From JBGPQJ01 sp963829485 (lineage in GTDB: Bacteria; Chloroflexota; Anaerolineae; Anaerolineales; Villigracilaceae), in assembly GCA_963829485.1 (NCBI GenBank), contig CAWHIK010000001.1, positions 62,001 through 126,000 of the forward strand: a DNA stretch of 64,000 nucleotides. The letters are read 5' to 3'. The position numbers and the translations under genes were made by a program. Positions 47,205 to 57,475 of the stretch are shown in pieces. The notes below the pieces were generated by a model. The model was not told the origin of the DNA and searched no databases. It was given only the letters and a program-made list of their open reading frames with translations. The stretch's first letter is position 1. Every line of letters begins with the position of its first letter.

Positions 47205-49058
47205 TCAAGCAAAAATCACGTACTGCTGCAGGAATTTTTCGACGGTGCTGTAGTAGTCGGCGATGGTCTCCGACTTGCGCCAGCCGTGCCCCTCGCCCTC
47301 GTAGGCTTTGTAAATGTGAGGGACGTGGTTCGCGCGCAGCGCCGCCACGATCTGCTCGGAGTGTTCCGGGGGCACGACCTTGTCCTCCAGCCCCTGGAAG
47401 ACCGCCACCGGATCCTTGATGCGGTCCGCAAAGTTGACCGGCGACCAGGCGCGGAACCGCTCCGCATCCTGCGGGAGGACGCCGATCAGGTTGTCGGTGT
47501 AGCGCTCCTCGAACTTGTGCGTCTCGGTGATGAACAGGTTCGACAGGCCGTACAGGCAGACGCCGGCCTTGAATACGCCCGGGTTCCGCACCAGCGCGTT
47601 CAGCACGGTGTAGCCTCCCGCCGAGCCGCCCATGATGACCAGCCGCCGCGGGTCCGCGAGTTTCATCGCGCCCAGCGCTTGTGCGCCGCCGACGGCATCC
47701 TCTACATCCAGCAGACCCCACTTCTTGCGGAGAGCCAGCATGTAGCTGCGACCGTAGCCCGTCGAGCCGCGGTAGTTCACTTCCAGGAAGCCGTATCCGC
47801 GCGTGGTGTAGAAGGCGGCGTCGGGATTGAAGCCGGCGGTAACAGCCGAGGTCGGTCCACCGTGGATGCGAACGACAGCCGGGGGTAGTCCATCGCTGGC
47901 GAACTTCTGCGAGACGGGCGGGTAGTACAGGCCGTGCACTCCCGAGCCGCCCGGCGCCAGCCAGGTGATGGGTTGGCAGAACGGCAGGTCCTCGGGGACG
48001 ATCAGGCCGGACTCGCTGTAACGTTCAACGTGCGTGGAGCCGTTCTCCCAGGTGACGATCCGCGAGGGGACCTGCGGCGAGGAGGCGATGAACGCGAGAC
48101 GGTCGCCTGCGCCCGAGGCGATCTGGTCCAGCCAGGTGTAGGGAGCGAGATCCATTTTTTCGGGCGAACCGGACGCGGCGCCGACCGTCCATAATGAACC
48201 AACCCCCTGGTCATTGCGGATGAAGAACAACCGGGTCGAGTCGGAACTCCAGGCATACGTGCGCATGCCCTGGACCCAGGCGGGGGGCAGGAGCGCAGCA
48301 TCCGCCGCCAGCGCCCGCTTCTTGCCGCTGGTCAGGTCGACAACATAGAGCCGGTCCCATTCTCCGTCCTGCGCAATGTAGGACATCCAGCGACCGTCGG
48401 GGGAGAACCCGGGCTGGAAGGCGGGAGTGTCCGCGCTGCCGGTCAGGCAGCGGATGTCGGTCAACGTATTCCCGTCAAGGCGGGCGATCATCAACCGGGT
48501 CCCATCCCAGGGCATCTGGGGATGATTCCACTCGATCCAGCAGATATGCTGGCCGTTGGGGTGCCAGACCGGCTGCATGTAAAAGTCCGCGCCGTGAGCC
48601 AGCTTGACGGGATAATTATTTCCCTGTGCATCGACAAGGGCGAGGCAGTCGGCGCGTTCATAGGAATGGACGAAGAGGATTTTCGAGCCGTCGGGTGAGA
48701 TGGCGGGCGAGGCGCAGTCGCCGAAAGCCGGCGTGACCGCGCGCGGAGCGCCTCCCTCCACGGGCAGCGTGTAGAGCCGTCCGCCGCTGGAAAAGACCAC
48801 CGTGCCGCCACGGACGGTGAAATCGCCGCCACCGTAACCCACGCCGGCGCCGATCTTGATGCCGGCGGTCAGGTCGCGGGGAGCATCCCCCGGCTGGCGC
48901 GCGACCAGCACACCCTGTCCGCCGCGCCTCTCGAGCCAGACCAGTGTCCGGCCGTCGCTGTCGAACTGCACGTCCTCCAGGCGCGGACGCAGGCTGAGTG
49001 CTGCGGGGGATATCGATGAAGGCCAAAGGCCGAAGGGAATGTTCTGTTTTTCTGGCAT
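47205..49058 (-). CDS. S9-family prolyl oligopeptidase/acylaminoacyl peptidase
   Basis: A 617-residue serine peptidase: an N-terminal beta-propeller (repeats such as ISPDGSKILFVHS, FSPDGRWMSYIA) and a C-terminal alpha/beta hydrolase. The nucleophile elbow is IMGGSAGGYTVL (Ser in G-x-S-x-G), preceded by VRIHGGPTSAVTAGF, the oxyanion region. The terminal YEGEGHGWRKSE holds the catalytic His, and VVFQGLEDKVVPPEH the Asp. It lacks a signal peptide, so it acts in the cytoplasm on short peptides. It is immediately downstream of thioredoxin on the same strand (8 bases), perhaps co-transcribed. Confidence 0.93.
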   Translation of the reverse strand: MPEKQNIPFGLWPSSISPAALSLRPRLEDVQFDSDGRTLVWLERRGGQGVLVARQPGDAPRDLTAGIKIGAGVGYGGGDFTVRGGTVVFSSGGRLYTLPVEGGAPRAVTPAFGDCASPAISPDGSKILFVHSYERADCLALVDAQGNNYPVKLAHGADFYMQPVWHPNGQHICWIEWNHPQMPWDGTRLMIARLDGNTLTDIRCLTGSADTPAFQPGFSPDGRWMSYIAQDGEWDRLYVVDLTSGKKRALAADAALLPPAWVQGMRTYAWSSDSTRLFFIRNDQGVGSLWTVGAASGSPEKMDLAPYTWLDQIASGAGDRLAFIASSPQVPSRIVTWENGSTHVERYSESGLIVPEDLPFCQPITWLAPGGSGVHGLYYPPVSQKFASDGLPPAVVRIHGGPTSAVTAGFNPDAAFYTTRGYGFLEVNYRGSTGYGRSYMLALRKKWGLLDVEDAVGGAQALGAMKLADPRRLVIMGGSAGGYTVLNALVRNPGVFKAGVCLYGLSNLFITETHKFEERYTDNLIGVLPQDAERFRAWSPVNFADRIKDPVAVFQGLEDKVVPPEHSEQIVAALRANHVPHIYKAYEGEGHGWRKSETIADYYSTVEKFLQQYVIFA

Positions 49059-49066
49059 AAGCCCTC

Positions 49067-49390
49067 CTAGAGGTGTGGAAGGAATTTGGCGATCAGTTTT
49101 TCCCTGGGCATGTACCCGGAGACGCGTTCCTTGATCTCGCCGCCCTTAAAGAGCATCAGGGTGGGAATGCCCATGATGCCGTACTGCATGATGATTTCTG
49201 GATTCTTGTCGGCGTCGCACTTGACCACCTTTGCCTTGCCCTGCCAATCGGCTGACAGCTGGACGACGATCGGGTCGATCATCTTGCAGGGACCGCACCA
49301 CACGGCAGTGAAGTCCACCAGCACGGGCAGGGACGACTCGATCACTTCGGTTTTGAAATCCCCCGTGTTGACGTACTGCATTTCAGCCAT
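49067..49390 (-). CDS. trxA: Thioredoxin
   Basis: A 107-residue thioredoxin with the active site VWCGPCKMIDP and the conserved cis-Pro in IMGIPTLMLFKGGE. ATG 49390 is chosen because GGAGG lies five bases upstream; the frame extends further back but without homology. It supplies reducing power to disulfide-dependent enzymes. The S9 peptidase gene follows closely. Confidence 0.95.
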   Translation of the reverse strand: MAEMQYVNTGDFKTEVIESSLPVLVDFTAVWCGPCKMIDPIVVQLSADWQGKAKVVKCDADKNPEIIMQYGIMGIPTLMLFKGGEIKERVSGYMPREKLIAKFLPHL

Positions 49391-49480
49391 GTTGACCTCC
49401 GGAAAATCGGGCAGGATGCGGGCTGCAATCGCCCGGACTTGATTATAATAATTTATGGTGATAGAATTCACACCCGTTGC

Positions 49481-49552
49481 GGGCGCGTAGCTCAATGGCA
49501 GAGCAGTGGCCTTTTAAGCCATTGGTTGAGAGTTCGAGTCTCTCCGCGCTCA
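49481..49552 (+). tRNA. tRNA-Lys (anticodon TTT)
   Basis: Acceptor GGGCGCG/CGCGCTC (one G-T pair), D-arm GCTC...GAGC, anticodon stem GTGGC/GCCAT with loop CTTTTAA, T-arm GAGAG-TTCGAGT-CTCTC. CCA is not encoded. Confidence 0.93.
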
Positions 49553-49708
49553 CTTCGTTTCTTCAAGCCGTCTTTACTGACGGCTTTTTTATTGGTCGGA
49601 GTCCCCATTGAGGGGATTGTATTCGAGTCTCTCCGCGCTCACTTCGTTTCTTCAAGCCGTCTTCACTGACGGCTTCCTGGTTGGAGTCCTCACGGAGGGG
49701 ATGTCTCG
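49533..49708 (+). repeat. Tandem duplication of the tRNA-Lys 3' end and its terminator
   Basis: A unit of 89 bases (49533-49621) starting in the T-loop is repeated from 49622. The first 55 bases (T-arm 3' half, acceptor, and AAGCCGTC hairpin) are almost identical; the rest has drifted (GGTCGGAGTCC versus GGTTGGAGTCC). The first copy's hairpin (49565-49586 plus T-run) is the tRNA terminator; the second copy's T-run is lost. Confidence 0.8.
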
Positions 49709-49840
49709 AAGGTAATTTTACCCCATTCTCCGGCGAGGGTTTGCCGGGTGAGTAAAGTGGGTGGTGAGACATTTGTCTGGACGGATTATTGGATATATAA
49801 TGAGATATCGTAAACTATTTTCATCCAGGAGGGTGACCTT

Positions 49841-50548
49841 ATGACTGCAGTTGAAGCAAAAAAAGAAAGAAAGATGAACCTCGGCTACGAGATTTTCATA
49901 GGTATTATTTCCATTCTTTCCATTCTGAATATTTTATTAAACATAATTTACAGGTATCTCAGCATCGACGCCGATGTAACAGGCGTGCTCGATATTATGA
50001 ACGGGCTTTTCACCTTCATCTTCCTGGGTGACTTTACCTACCGCATCTTAACCGCACCTTCCAAGAAAGAGTACTTCTTCCGCGACTTCGGTTGGGCTGA
50101 TCTGTTGGCCAGCATCCCGTTTGAACAGGGATTTTTTAAGATCCTGCGCGTTTTCCGGCTGTATCGTGTGTACCGCCTGATGACAAAAGTGGGGCCAAAG
50201 ACAATTGTGAATACCCTTACCAAGGACCGCGCGGGCAGCGCCCTGTATGTCCTGCTGTTGATGGGCATCCTGGTTCTGCAGTTCGGTGCTATAGGTGTCT
50301 TGAAAGCGGAGAGTGTCAACCCGGATGCCAATATCAAGACCTCTGCGGATGCGGTCTGGTATGTCATCGTCACCATTTCCACGGTGGGCTACGGCGATCG
50401 CTATCCCACCACAGGCTGGGGACGAATTGTCGGGACACTCACCATTCTCATCGGCGTGGGCATCTTCGGTACCTTCACCGGCTTCCTGGCGAATTTCTTC
50501 CTCTCACCTGCGAAGAAGGAAGACGAAGAAACCCCTTCAGAGAAGTAG
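49841..50548 (+). CDS. Voltage-gated-like potassium channel
   Basis: A 235-residue ion channel subunit. Helices S1-S4 lie in the first 150 residues, S4-like with Arg in KILRVFRLYRVYRLM. The pore helix and selectivity filter TISTVGYGDRYPTT are near residue 183, and an S6 helix ends before a charged tail. It should assemble as a tetramer in the cell membrane. AGGAGG precedes the ATG by eight bases. Monocistronic. Confidence 0.9.
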   Translation: MTAVEAKKERKMNLGYEIFIGIISILSILNILLNIIYRYLSIDADVTGVLDIMNGLFTFIFLGDFTYRILTAPSKKEYFFRDFGWADLLASIPFEQGFFKILRVFRLYRVYRLMTKVGPKTIVNTLTKDRAGSALYVLLLMGILVLQFGAIGVLKAESVNPDANIKTSADAVWYVIVTISTVGYGDRYPTTGWGRIVGTLTILIGVGIFGTFTGFLANFFLSPAKKEDEETPSEK

Positions 50549-50633
50549 CGCCGGCTCGAGATTTTATCTGCGAAACCACCCGGACCTTGATGTTTTTTGA
50601 TTATCGACCCATCAAATAAAAAAGGAGAAGAAA

Positions 50634-51008
50634 ATGAGACCCAATAGTGGACCAGGCTGTTTGACAGCGTTCGTCGTCGGCTTTTCGCGGTTCTTCCTTA
50701 TTTTCGCGTGGATCGCCCGTCCGCTCGCCTTTGAACGTGTCTTCGGCGGTTCGTGGATCATCCCGTGTATCGGGATCATGATGCTGCCGTTCACCACGTT
50801 GATGTACGTATTTCTGGTAACCAACGGCGTCGGCACGCTTGGCGGCCTTCAGGGCATTGACTGGCTGTGGTTGTTCCTCGCCTTGCTGGTTGACCTGGCG
50901 AACATCGCCGCGGCCGGGGCTGCCAATAGGGATCAGATTCCCCAGGGCTACCCGGGCTCACTGCCCCCCAGGCCTCCCGAGGCGCCGCTCGACACCCCCA
51001 CGACCTGA
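50634..51008 (+). CDS. Small membrane protein
   Basis: 124 residues with three hydrophobic segments (about 10-30, 41-62 and 75-93) and a Pro-rich C-terminal tail. AAAAGGAGAAG precedes the ATG. No family recognised. It lies about 85 bases after the channel gene and may be its companion, but nothing shows this directly. Confidence 0.6.
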   Translation: MRPNSGPGCLTAFVVGFSRFFLIFAWIARPLAFERVFGGSWIIPCIGIMMLPFTTLMYVFLVTNGVGTLGGLQGIDWLWLFLALLVDLANIAAAGAANRDQIPQGYPGSLPPRPPEAPLDTPTT

Positions 51009-51035
51009 TACATTTTCCGGTTTAACTTGGCAACC

Positions 51036-51075
51036 AATCATGGCTCCTTCATTAAGGAGGAGCCATGATTTTATT
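51036..51075 (+). terminator. Terminator after the small membrane protein
   Basis: 13-base perfect stem (51036-51048 with 51058-51070), nine-base loop, then TTATTA. Confidence 0.8.
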
Positions 51076-51195
51076 ATCCGGCGGCAAGGGCATCTGAAGA
51101 AGGGGTTGTTGGGACAGGTTCCAACCAGAAACCTAAACACGACTGACTATAGTGTAAAATAATCCAAGTGGTTTTTAATTCCTCCACCCCGTCGA

Positions 51196-53981
51196 ATGAC
51201 CGATTCAGTGCGTGATCCCCTGCTCCTGACCAAGTTAAACCGCCCAGGTTTGCCGCACAATCTGGTCGTACGCACGCGACTGTTGGAGGTGCTCAACCAC
51301 GCTATTGACCACCCGCTTACCCTGGTCTGTGCACCGGCTGGTTTTGGCAAAACCACCCTGGTATGCACCTGGCTCGAGCGGTATGGCTGCCGGTCAGTCT
51401 GCATCGGCAGCATCCTTACCTGCCGCGTGGCTTTCGCTGGATGAAAACGACAGCGATCTCAACCTCTTTCTCCGCTACTTCATCGCCGCACTACGGACGA
51501 TTTTCAAAGAAGCCTGTCCGGAAACCCTGGCTTTACTCCAGGCGCAGCAGCAACCACCTGATGCTGTCCTTTACGCCACATTCAGCAATGAGCTCGAAGA
51601 GCTTCCCGGAGAAGCTATTCTCGTCCTGGATGACTACCACACCATCCACGGGATGGAGGTGCACAATCTGCTGATTGAATTGGCGCGCCACTGGCCAAAA
51701 CCGCTGCACCTGGTGCTGATCTCACGCATCGAGCCGTCTCTACCGCTTGCCAGTTTACGTGCGAAGGGGATGCTCAGCGAGATTCGCACCCGAGACCTGC
51801 GCTTTACCCCCGAGGAGACGGCTGCCTATCTGAGCCAGTCGCAATTTACCCTAAGGAGCCAGAAGGCCCTGCACCTTCTGGAAGAGCGCTTTGAAGGCTG
51901 GCCCGCCGGCCTGCATTTGGCTGCCCTTTCATTGCGTTCCGCAGGCAGCCAGGAATCCGTTCTGTCGGCTTTATCCAGCGAGAATCCAAACATTACCGGA
52001 TACCTGGTGGATGAGGTGTTGTCCCATCAACTTCCGGCGGTCTATTCATTTTTATTGAAGACTTCCATTCTGGAACGTTTTTGCGCTTCGCTGTGCGAAG
52101 CCGTCATTGAAGAGAGCGACACTGCATGGAATGCGCGCGCCTGCCTGGATTGGATTGAACGCGCTGAGCTGTTCATCATGCCCCTGGACGACCGCCGGGA
52201 ATGGTACCGCTATCACCATTTATTCCAGGAATTGCTGCAGCAGCGGTTGCTGCCGAGATGGGGCCTGACCAGGTAGCCGGCTTGCATCGCCTGGCTTCCG
52301 TCTGGTTCGAAGAGCATGGACTGATCGATGAAGCTTTGCATCACGCCGTGGCAGCCGGCGACCTGGATCTGGCTGCGCGCCAGATGAGTGCCGGATTGCG
52401 CGAGGTGATCAACCGTGAGGATTGGCCGACACTGGATCGCTGGCTGCGCCAGTTGCCTGAAGAGATGATCAAACAGCACCCGGAACTGCTAATAATCAGA
52501 GCCTGGGTTTTAAATTTTATATGGAGACTTGATCTTCAAGCACAAGTTGTCCAGCAGGCAGCTGAATTACTCGATTCAGAGGTTGGGCAAGGTTTCCCGC
52601 GGAAGACCAGCAAATCTTGCGCGGGCAAGTCCTCATGCTCAAGGCTCAGTTTGCGTATTTCGGCAATCAGGTCGAGGAGGCATTCGTTCTGTCCAAGGAA
52701 GCTTTAGCGCTCCTACCCCCTTCGTGGACATTCGCTCGCGGCGCAGCGATATTTTACCTGGGGTTATCCATGCAAGCCAAAGGGCAGGTACATGAAGCCG
52801 AAAAGCTATTGCTCGATGAATATGAGTCATGCAGCGATAAGACAGATATTTATCCCCTGATCATCCTGCAAACTTTAGGATATCATCTACCTTTGGACAG
52901 GCCAGCTTGAGAAAGCCAGGCAAATTGGGCAGGTGTTGATTCAGGGGGCAACCAGTAGCGGGATTTTACCCATGAAGAATTGGGGTGATTATTATCTTGG
53001 TGTGGCATGTTATCAAAGTAATGATTTGGAGGCTGCAGACCAGTACTTTACCGAGATCATTAAAAATCGATTTATAGCCCATGCGGCTGCTTACCGCGAT
53101 GCCGTTGCCGGTCTGGTGTTAATCCACCAGATCAAAGGGGAGAGCTCTGAGGCCTGGCAGATGGTGGAGTCGATCAGCCAGGCTGACCTTGAGGAGACAG
53201 GCACTGAAGATAGCCGGACAAGCTCCCTGCGTGCCAGGCTGATGCTCTTGCAAGGAGACCTGGAAGGCGCCGGCCGCTGGGTTGACACATTCAGCGCTCC
53301 ACCACCGAACCAGCTCTTATCTGGCTGGAAGAACCACAGGTGACCCGGGCGCGCGTCCTGGTGGCCAGAGGCACAGATGCTGACTTGCACCTGGCGCTGC
53401 AAATATTGGATGTCCTGGATGAGATCGCTGAGCCGAACACATAAAATCCGTTTCAAGATCGAGATCCTGGCATTGCGCGCCCTGGTGCTGGATGCCGTGG
53501 CACAGCGTGCCTGGGGGAAACCAGCTCGGCAAAAGCCCGGCGGACGCCGCGCTGAAACAGGCACTGGACCTGGCGCGTCCGGGGGGATTCATCCGGGTTT
53601 TCGTCGACCTGGGCAAACCCATGCAGAGGATGCTACGCCGGATTGCGAGGCAAGATCATTCGGCGGAGATGATTCGATCGCATCCTGGCGGCATTTCAAG
53701 AGGACGATAAAAATCTGCCTGGCAACGCAAGCCCTGCGCAGCTGAGGCGCCAGCCATCAATCGCTAATTCGACTTTGGCTGAGCCCCTTACCCGGCGGGA
53801 GCTCGAGGTCCTGACCTTATTGCGAGATCCGTTAAGCATCAAAGAGATCGCCATCAAACTCAATATTTCCCACGCCACTGCCAGCCGCCACACAGTCAAC
53901 ATCTACGCTAAGCTCGGCGTCAAAGGGCGCTGGAATGCCGTGGCTAAAGCAGAGGAATTGAACATCCTTCCCCCAGGCTGA
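51196..53981 (+). CDS. LuxR-family LAL/MalT-like ATP-dependent regulator (heavily frameshifted)
   Basis: A large regulator of about 900 residues. P-loop APAGFGKTTLV lies near residue 35, then LDENDSDLNLFLRYF, the Walker-B-like ILVLDDYHTIH and FLLKTSILERF, as in MalT-type STAND ATPases. A helical TPR-like middle follows. The LuxR helix-turn-helix closes it (LTRRELEVLTLLRDPLSIKEIAIKLN...KLGVKGRWNAVA). At least seven frame changes occur between 51420 and 53770. Whether this is decay or base errors cannot be told here; the homologue at 60097 is nearly intact. The short gene at 54102 follows it. Confidence 0.85.
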
Positions 53982-54101
53982 GCCGCCCACAAAGCAGGCG
54001 CCTTTTCCCCTCTAAAACCTGATCGTTCTACATCTTAATCACATGTTATCTACATGATTCTAGTGGTATTTTTACGCGCCACTTTAGTCTATCATCATTA
54101 C

Positions 54102-54380
54102 ATGATGAGCATGCTATCCAGGAATCCAATACCTTTCGATCGACCGGCTACCTACCAGATCAGTGTGCAAGGCCGGATTGATCCAACCATGTCTGATCTT
54201 TTGGGAGGAATGACGATCTCCCCGGACACAGTGGAGGCGGATCACACGGTCACAATTTTATGTGGCGAGTTGAGCGACCAGACTGCCCTGGCCGGCGTGC
54301 TCAACACGCTCTACGAGTTGCATCTGCTTTTACTTTCGGTGGAGCGCCTGGAAAACGGACTCTCGGAGGTATCCAGATGA
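54102..54380 (+). CDS. Small protein paralogous to 62915
   Basis: About 92 residues: YQISVQGRID, then DHTVTILCGELSDQTALAGVLNTLYEL, LLSVERLENG. It aligns with the protein at 62915 (FKITMQGPF, DHPTTTLFGHVVDMSAFLGTLHTFIDL). Both follow a LAL regulator at nearly the same distance. It is soluble, with no cofactor motif. Its stop overlaps the start of the CoA-disulfide reductase gene (ATGA). The exact start among 54102, 54105 and 54111 is uncertain because no Shine-Dalgarno is visible. Function unknown. Confidence 0.65.
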   Translation: MMSMLSRNPIPFDRPATYQISVQGRIDPTMSDLLGGMTISPDTVEADHTVTILCGELSDQTALAGVLNTLYELHLLLLSVERLENGLSEVSR

Positions 54381-56060
54381 AAGTCATCATTGTGGGGGGA
54401 GTGGCGGGCGGCGCGTCGTGCGCAGCCCGTTTACGCAGGCTGAATGAGAAGGCGGATATCATCATGGTGGAACGCGGTCCGTATGTTTCATACGCCAACT
54501 GCGGACTGCCCTATTACGTCGGCGGTGTTATCCGCGTGAGTCGAGCCTGCTGGTGGCGGATGAAAAAGATTTTCCGCGAGCAGTTCGCCATCGATGTGCG
54601 GACCCGCTGCGAGGCGAGTCAAAATCTCGCCGAAGAACAAGACTGTCGATCTGAAAAATATCGTCACCGGAGAAGTGACCACAGAGTCGTACGACAAACT
54701 TGTCCTGTCCCCCGGTGCGACGCCGATCCGCCCGGCTATGCCCGGGATCGATCTTCCAGGCGTCTTCAAGGTGCGGACCGTCCCGGATGTTAAAGCGATC
54801 CGGGAATGGCTCGAAGGGCACGATCCATATTCCGCCGGGATGAACACCTATACGGGATATCAGACGAAGTGCCGGCGAAGCGGGCGGTCGTAGTCGGCGG
54901 CGGCTTTATCGGTCTCGAGATGGCCGAAAACCTGAAGCATCTCGGGCTGGACGTGACGCTGATCCAGCGAGACCTGCATGTAATGCCTCCGCTTGACCCC
55001 GAAATGGCGCGCTATGTCGAACGCCACATGGAAAAGAACGGCGTCCGTATCGTCCTCAATGACGACGTGACCGGCTTTGAGCAGGCAGCCAATGGCTCAC
55101 TCAAGGTACTTACCAAATCCGGCAGGGAATTCCCGGGAGAGATCGCGGTGCTCGGTATTGGGGTGCGCCCGGAGAGTTGGCTGGCGAAAGACGCCGGACT
55201 CGAGATCGGCGAGCGCGGAGGCATCCGCGTGGACGACCAGATGCGCACGAGCGATCCGGATATCTTCGCCGTTGGCGATGCGATCGAGGTCAAAGACACT
55301 GTCACCGGCGAGTGGTCGCTGGTCGCTCTGGCCGGGCCGGCTAACCGGCAGGGCCGCATCGCGGCGGAGGTGATCGTCGGGCGCGACTCCCATTATCGCG
55401 GCACCCAGGGAACTTCGATCATCGGGCTTTTCGGCGGTGCGGCCGCCTGTACCGGCGTCAGCGAAAAAATGCTCAAGCGGCTGGGCGATCAGGATTACGA
55501 AAAGATATATCTCTACCCGAATTCGCACGCCGGATATTATCCGGGTGCCAAATATCTGGCGATGAAGGTCATTTTCCGCAAATCGGATGGCCGGCTGCTC
55601 GGTGCGCAGGCGGTTGGTCAGGACGGCGTGGACAAGCGCATCGATGCCTTTGCGATGGCCATCCAGATGGGTGCGACTGTTTACGACCTGGAGGAAGCCG
55701 AGCTGTGTTACGCGCCTCAATTTGGCAGCGCCAAAGCCCCTGTCAATTTCGCCGGGATGGTAGCCGCCGATGTCCTGCGCGGCGACATGCCTCTGAGCCC
55801 ACTGGGATTCCGGCGAGGGCGGGTTCCTGCTGGATGTGCGCCATCCGGAAGAGCTCGCCGTGGAGCAGGCGCCGGGAGTGGTCAACATCCCGCTGGACGA
55901 ACTCCGCGCGCGACTTGATGAACTTCCCCGTGACCGAGAGGTCTTGGTTATCTGCCGCTCAGGCCAGCGCGCCTATTATGCGACGCGCATCCTTCTGCAA
56001 AACGGGTTCAGCGCCCGAACCATTTCCGGAGGTATGCTGTCGCGCACGATTCTTGCTTAG
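54377..56060 (+). CDS. CoA-disulfide reductase fused to rhodanese (frameshifted)
   Basis: An FAD/NAD(P)H oxidoreductase of about 560 residues. FAD motif VIIVGGVAGGASCAARLRR opens it, and the single active Cys42 sits in SYANCGLPYYVGG, as in CoA-disulfide reductases and NADH oxidases. A second fold (AVVVGGGFIGLEMAENLKHLG) and DIFAVGDAIEVKDTVTGE follow. After a shift near 55810 a C-terminal rhodanese domain carries LVICRSGQRAYYATRIL with the persulfide-forming Cys. This CoADR-Rhd architecture is known from CoA persulfide/polysulfide reductases. Shifts also occur near 54540, 54600 and 54870. It points to NADH-driven reduction of persulfide sulfur. Confidence 0.85.
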
Positions 56061-56221
56061 CGATCATATTGAAATTTTATAGTGGTCAAGGAATACCACG
56101 GAAGAAAAGGAGGAAGTGGCATAGAAAATGAAAATTTTGGCGGTTTAACTAAGGCATCGCCATTGGTAAAGCCTTAATGGCGAAAAATCTCAAAACCAGT
56201 CATCCCAAAAAGGAGAAAACT

Positions 56222-57386
56222 ATGGCTACAGAAAAAGTTTCCACAACAGTACCATTGAACTGGAAAGAGGTGTGGTACACCAACTGCCCGATGGTGTCGG
56301 CTAACAATGTCGACCAGGAGCTGGGCTGGTGCCGTGAGGAGTACAAGAAGATCGGCGTCGAGTACGCCTACTTCCGCTCCGCACCCGAGAACAACTTCTA
56401 CCCGCACTATGTCCACAACCTCGACAACCTGATCCGCTTCGGAGGTCTGTATCCCCCGATCGCCGTCCACGCCGACATCCGCCGCACCGTGCTGCTGGGG
56501 GCGACGTGGGTCTACGAGGGCGGGGTGATGCAGGTGCGCGCCCGCGACAAGATCTTCCGCGTGAAGGACCTGAAAGGCAAGAAGATCGGCATCACGAAGA
56601 GCCTCAACACCATCAAGAACGACTGGTGGCGCATCCAGGAACACATGGGCATCGAGAACATCCTGATGCTGAACGACATGACCATGGATGATATCGAGCT
56701 CGTCGAGTTCCCCTACCCGGACGACTGGTACGACAAGCCCGAGATGCTTGTGCCGCCGATGAACAACCCGTCGGAGCTGTGGCTGCGCCGTGACCACAAG
56801 CACGACTATGCCTTCCGACCATTGGAGAAGGCACTGCTGGACGGGCACCGTCGATGCCATCTACAACCAGATGGGACAATTAGGACAGCTCTCGGAGGCC
56901 ACGGGCGAAATCAAGGCCATCTTCGACCTGTCCAAGCTCCCGGACTGGACGGTTCAGGTTGCCAACACCCCCGCTGTCATCACCTGCACCGACGTGATGG
57001 CCAAGGAGCACCCCGAGCTGGTCATCGCCTACATGAAGGCCATGATCAAGGTCGGCCGCTGGGCGAACGATAACAAGCGCGCCGCGGCGTTCATCCTCAA
57101 CCGCCAGACCTTCTACCTGGATGCCGAGCACACCTATGAGGGCATCAAGCACGTCGACATGGTGCCGAGCCTGAGCGCGCAGAACCTGCAGTGCATCAAG
57201 ATCGGCAAGGATTTCATGTTCAGCCACGGCTACATCAAGAACGACTTCGATGTGGACGAGTGGGCCGCGCCGGAATTCCTGGAGCAGGCGGCGGTTGAAG
57301 TCCTCAAGGAGGAATGGCAGCGCCGGAGCTGGAGCAAGCTTCCGACGGGAGGCGGGCTCGAGGTGGAAGGCACGCGGCTCGGGTAG
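56222..57386 (+). CDS. DszB-like sulfinate desulfinase family protein (frameshifted)
   Basis: About 388 residues with the periplasmic-binding-protein type II fold but no signal peptide or lipobox, so it is cytoplasmic. It resembles DszB, which removes sulfite from 2'-hydroxybiphenyl-2-sulfinate. Catalytic residues correspond: Cys22 in WYTNCPMVSANN (DszB Cys27), His62 in FYPHYVHN (His60) and Arg72 in LIRFGGLYPP (Arg70), the last two with the same ten-residue spacing. The C-terminal VDEWAAPEFLEQA also matches. One extra base near 56843 shifts the frame. ATG 56222 follows AAAAGGAGAAAAC. Its substrate is unknown; NMT1/THI5-type binding proteins are the main alternative. Confidence 0.7.
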
Positions 57387-57425
57387 TCGTACAGACCCTA
57401 GTGTCAAGACTTGAGGTTAGAAAAC

Positions 57426-57461
57426 GGGCGCCAAACGGCTACCGTCTGGCGTTTGGCGCCC
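57426..57461. terminator. Long hairpin between desulfinase and nitroreductase genes
   Basis: 12-base perfect stem (GGGCGCCAAACG and complement) with a 12-base loop; no T-run. It may be a processing or pause site rather than a terminator. Confidence 0.5.
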
Positions 57462-57475
57462 GTCTCAAAAATACA

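Noticed and set aside
51196..53981. Calling the first LAL regulator a pseudogene
   Set aside because: Frame breaks are as frequent in essential genes such as pheT on the same contig, so decay cannot be separated from sequence error.
56222..57386. Reading the DszB-like protein as an ordinary ABC transporter substrate-binding protein
   Set aside because: It lacks a signal peptide and lipobox, no ABC permease or ATPase gene is adjacent, and the DszB catalytic residues are present; kept only as the alternative.
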